From the NCBI GenBank assembly GCA_963169915.1, contig CAUJEM010000001.1, positions 1 to 37,054 on the forward strand: a stretch of 37,054 bases of DNA, given 5' to 3'. Positions 33,673-37,054 of the stretch are shown here, in pieces. Each line of letters begins with the position of its first letter. The stretch's first letter is position 1. Source of the DNA: Myxococcota bacterium. GTDB lineage: Bacteria; Myxococcota_A; Polyangia; Polyangiales; Polyangiaceae. The translations under genes were made by a program, and so were the position numbers. A model generated the notes under the pieces. It worked only from the letters and a program-made list of their open reading frames with translations. It made no database searches and was not told where the DNA came from.

Positions 33673-34725
33673 ATGAGCTCGAGCTGGCGTTGGTGGGCAG
33701 GGGCGGCCGCGGCGCTGAGCTTGGCGTGCAGCGGTGAGTTCGAGGTCCAGGCGCCGGTCGACGGGGGCTCCGGCGGCTCATCGGGGAGCAGCGGCTCATC
33801 GGGGAGCAGCGGCTCATCAGGAAGCGGCGGCGCCTCAGGGGCCGGGGGGACGGGAGGGGTGAGCGGCGCTGCGGGAGCCGCAGGGACGGGGGGCTCCGCT
33901 GGGACGGCAACGGAGGGGCAACCCTGCGAGCCGGAGGGCGCGCAGGCCTGCCTAGGCCACGCGCAGCAGGAGCGCCTGATTTGCCGCGGCGGCCAGTGGG
34001 AGCCCAACGGCTCCTGCGACCTGAACGAGCGCTGCGACACCCGGCCGGGGAACGAAGGGCGCTGCGAGCCCGTCGTCACGGAGTGTGAGGGGCGGATCCC
34101 GGGCAACCTCTACTGCCGTGGGCTCGAGATCCGAAAATGCGGTGTGGACTTGGTCACGAGCTCCGCGGTGGAACAGTGCGAGGGAGGGTGCACCGGGGGC
34201 AAGTGCGTCGAAGACTGTCAGCTCGGGGCGCAGCGCTGTCAGGGCCTCCAGCCCGAGAAGTGCCTGGGGCAGGGGGTATGGCAGCCCGTGGGGAGCCCCT
34301 GCGTCATCGCGTGTGAGGCTGGCGGTTGCTCGACCGAATGTACCCCCAACGCGCGCCGCTGTCGTGGCAATCAGCCCCAGGGGTGCAGCGCGCAGGGCAC
34401 CTGGGAGGACGACTCCGCTCCGTGCGACAAGTACAGCTCCTACTGCAACGGCGGGCAGTGCGTGCCGTGTGAGCGTGGCACCGCCAACTGCGACCTGGTC
34501 GCAGACAACCGCTGTGAGGTGCAGCTCCAGCTCGACCCCATGCACTGCGGCGGCTGTGGGCTCGCCTGCGATGCTCCTCCCCAGGACTCCTGCTACGACA
34601 GCCGCACCTTGATCCACTATGGCAGCCTCGGGACGTGCGAACCGACGGGCTGTCAATACGTCCCTACATATGACCTATGCCCCGGCGGCTACGTCTGCAA
34701 CGAGCACCAGTGCGTCCGTGGCTGA
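33673..34725 (+). CDS. Cys-rich repeat lipoprotein with Gly/Ser linker
   Basis: 350-residue exported protein. The signal ends in LSLAC (Cys19), and a Gly/Ser/Ala linker (about 30-80) is encoded in part by an 18-bp tandem repeat. The rest is almost wholly Cys-rich units of about 45 residues with the pattern C-x4-RC-x-G-x2-P-x2-C-x3-G-x-W...C; at least two are obvious (around 34210-34420) and two more are degenerate. A final HCGGCG-type unit closes the protein. Disulfide-rich, surface-located and of unknown function. ATG at 33673 is preferred over 33667 because GGAG is then 8 nt away. It shares its repeat style with the divergent metalloprotease-like lipoprotein. Confidence 0.8.
   Translation: MSSSWRWWAGAAAALSLACSGEFEVQAPVDGGSGGSSGSSGSSGSSGSSGSGGASGAGGTGGVSGAAGAAGTGGSAGTATEGQPCEPEGAQACLGHAQQERLICRGGQWEPNGSCDLNERCDTRPGNEGRCEPVVTECEGRIPGNLYCRGLEIRKCGVDLVTSSAVEQCEGGCTGGKCVEDCQLGAQRCQGLQPEKCLGQGVWQPVGSPCVIACEAGGCSTECTPNARRCRGNQPQGCSAQGTWEDDSAPCDKYSSYCNGGQCVPCERGTANCDLVADNRCEVQLQLDPMHCGGCGLACDAPPQDSCYDSRTLIHYGSLGTCEPTGCQYVPTYDLCPGGYVCNEHQCVRG
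33775..33828 (+). repeat. 18-bp tandem repeat, three copies, in the lipoprotein linker
   Basis: GGCTCATCGGGGAGCAGC occurs twice identically (33775-33792, 33793-33810) and a third copy (33811-33828) carries several changes. Each unit encodes six residues of the Gly/Ser linker, so copy-number change would lengthen or shorten the linker without a frameshift. Confidence 0.8.
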
Positions 34726-34747
34726 GCGCCGTGCGCCGCTCACTCGA

Positions 34748-34765
34748 GCCGCGCCGTGGCGCGGC
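34748..34765 (+). terminator. Hairpin after the Cys-rich lipoprotein gene
   Basis: GCCGCGC (34748-34754) and GCGCGGC (34759-34765) form a perfect 7-bp stem with a CGTG loop, 22 nt after the stop codon. No T-run follows, so termination is likely but not certain. The rest of the 135-nt gap to the next gene shows nothing I can name. Confidence 0.4.
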
Positions 34766-34860
34766 GCTACGGCTCACGCTCCCCAGGGCTGCTCCCTCCT
34801 TTCCCACGAGGTCGTCGCTCACGCTCGACCCGACGCTGAGCCCAGGATGAGCCCCCTTCC

Positions 34861-35658
34861 ATGACCGAGGCTCGACGCCCCAAGGGCACTCAGCTCCTCC
34901 CGCGAGCGAGCGTCACGCCGGCGCCCCAGCCTCCCGGCGTGGCCCCCACGGTGGTGGACGGCGTGCCCCTCGCCGCTCCCAAGACCCAGCCGGGCGACCT
35001 GGGCTCCCCGCCACCCTGGCAGGCGCCTACCCCCGGAGCGCCCGCGCGCTCCCCTGCCGTCTTCCCAGCACCGGCTCAGCCACTCACCCCGCCTCCGGCG
35101 CCCGTGGCGGGCTTCAGCAGCTTCGGGGGCGGCGCGTGGCCAGCTCCCACGCCGCCGCTGCGAGGCGCCTCCGGGCTGCGCCCTCCCCGTCGCGGCGTCT
35201 CGGGCTGGCTCATCGCCGGGGGCCTGCTCGGCGTCGGCGCGCTGCTGCTCACCGCGGTCGCGGCGGGCGCCTTCTTCTACTTCACCACGACGGACCGCGG
35301 CGCTGAGCCGACGCCCCTCCTGCCCACCCAGCCCACGCCGGCGCCGCTCACCGTCGCCCCCAGCGAGCCGCCCAGCGCTCCCGCAGAGCCTCCTGCCACC
35401 GCCTTCCCCGCGATCCCCGACCCGAGCGATCCGACGGTCCCTCCGGTGAAGCCCATCACGCCGTCGAGGCCACTCCCACCGAAGACCACGACGACCAAGA
35501 CGCAGACGCCGCCCAAGACCACCACCGCGCCACCGACCACCACCACGGCGCCGCCCAAGACCACCGCCACGCCACCGGCCGGCACCACCGCCGCGCCGCC
35601 CGTGAAGGTGACGCGCCCGCCGCCGCGCCCGCCGGTCTACAAACCGGGCGGCGGCTGA
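34861..35658 (+). CDS. Pro/Thr-rich single-pass membrane protein
   Basis: 265-residue low-complexity protein. A Pro/Ala-rich cytoplasmic region (1-115) leads to one membrane segment (about 118-141, WLIAGGLLGVGALLLTAVAA) and an outer tail made of Pro/Thr/Lys repeats such as PPKTTTT. The layout resembles the linker-membrane-linker parts of the kinase proteins in this window, but no kinase or other folded domain is present. The outer tail could span or bind the wall (inference). Coding is supported by the frame holding through a biased but consistent composition. Confidence 0.65.
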   Translation: MTEARRPKGTQLLPRASVTPAPQPPGVAPTVVDGVPLAAPKTQPGDLGSPPPWQAPTPGAPARSPAVFPAPAQPLTPPPAPVAGFSSFGGGAWPAPTPPLRGASGLRPPRRGVSGWLIAGGLLGVGALLLTAVAAGAFFYFTTTDRGAEPTPLLPTQPTPAPLTVAPSEPPSAPAEPPATAFPAIPDPSDPTVPPVKPITPSRPLPPKTTTTKTQTPPKTTTAPPTTTTAPPKTTATPPAGTTAAPPVKVTRPPPRPPVYKPGGG

Positions 35659-35708
35659 AGCTCCTGCGTGCCACGCCAGCGTCACTCGCGCAGCGAGCGG
35701 CGGCCGCG

Positions 35709-37054
<1,346 letters not shown>

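Overview
The window looks like chromosomal DNA of a high-GC myxobacterium-like bacterium (Myxococcota, probably class Polyangia). The signs are very high GC, a CdnL-type CarD protein, two membrane-anchored Ser/Thr kinases (one with the HRDVSPHN catalytic loop common in this group), an RpfG-type HD-GYP regulator, and many lipoproteins with Asp/Ala/Pro or Gly/Ser/Ala linkers and Cys-rich modules. This placement is inferred from gene style; there is no rRNA. I saw no tRNA, rRNA, CRISPR, IS element or prophage. Both ends cut genes: ftsH on the left and a uvrA-family gene on the right. Genes are tightly packed and no gene-free stretch reaches 300 bases.

Left block (1-9012, minus strand). Transcription runs sctI-like gene, then mnmA, lipoprotein, TPR membrane protein, Ser/Thr kinase with PEGA domain, lipoprotein, small four-Cys protein, tilS, ftsH. 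Several junctions overlap by 4-13 nt. A kinase/TPR/lipoprotein module therefore sits between two tRNA-modification genes (mnmA, tilS) and the ftsH protease gene. The sctI-like gene is divergent from a FliA-type sigma factor gene at 9081, which hints at a link to type III secretion.

Centre (9081-23387). Sigma factor, CPBP protease, a REC-GAF-HD-GYP regulator followed 3 nt later by lipB, a convergent DUF2062 gene, an MepM-like M23 endopeptidase, an orphan histidine kinase and a GAF protein (both minus), then a pair of GT-C-like membrane glycosyltransferases and an HU/IHF-type protein with a clear promoter.

Right (23439-37054). A housekeeping run of tyrS, lipoprotein, cdnL, PduO-type adenosyltransferase, def, a second Ser/Thr kinase and a two-ACT-domain protein; a convergent GT4 glycosyltransferase; a HELGH metalloprotease-like lipoprotein with a partner lipoprotein, divergent from a second Cys-rich lipoprotein; a Pro/Thr-rich membrane protein; and the C-terminal part of a UvrA-family ATPase.

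Two sequence-level signals go beyond gene content. First, at least seven genes have a TA-containing -10-like hexamer ending 6-7 nt before the start codon, which suggests leaderless mRNAs. Second, the cdnL leader contains a perfect hairpin that buries its ribosome binding site.
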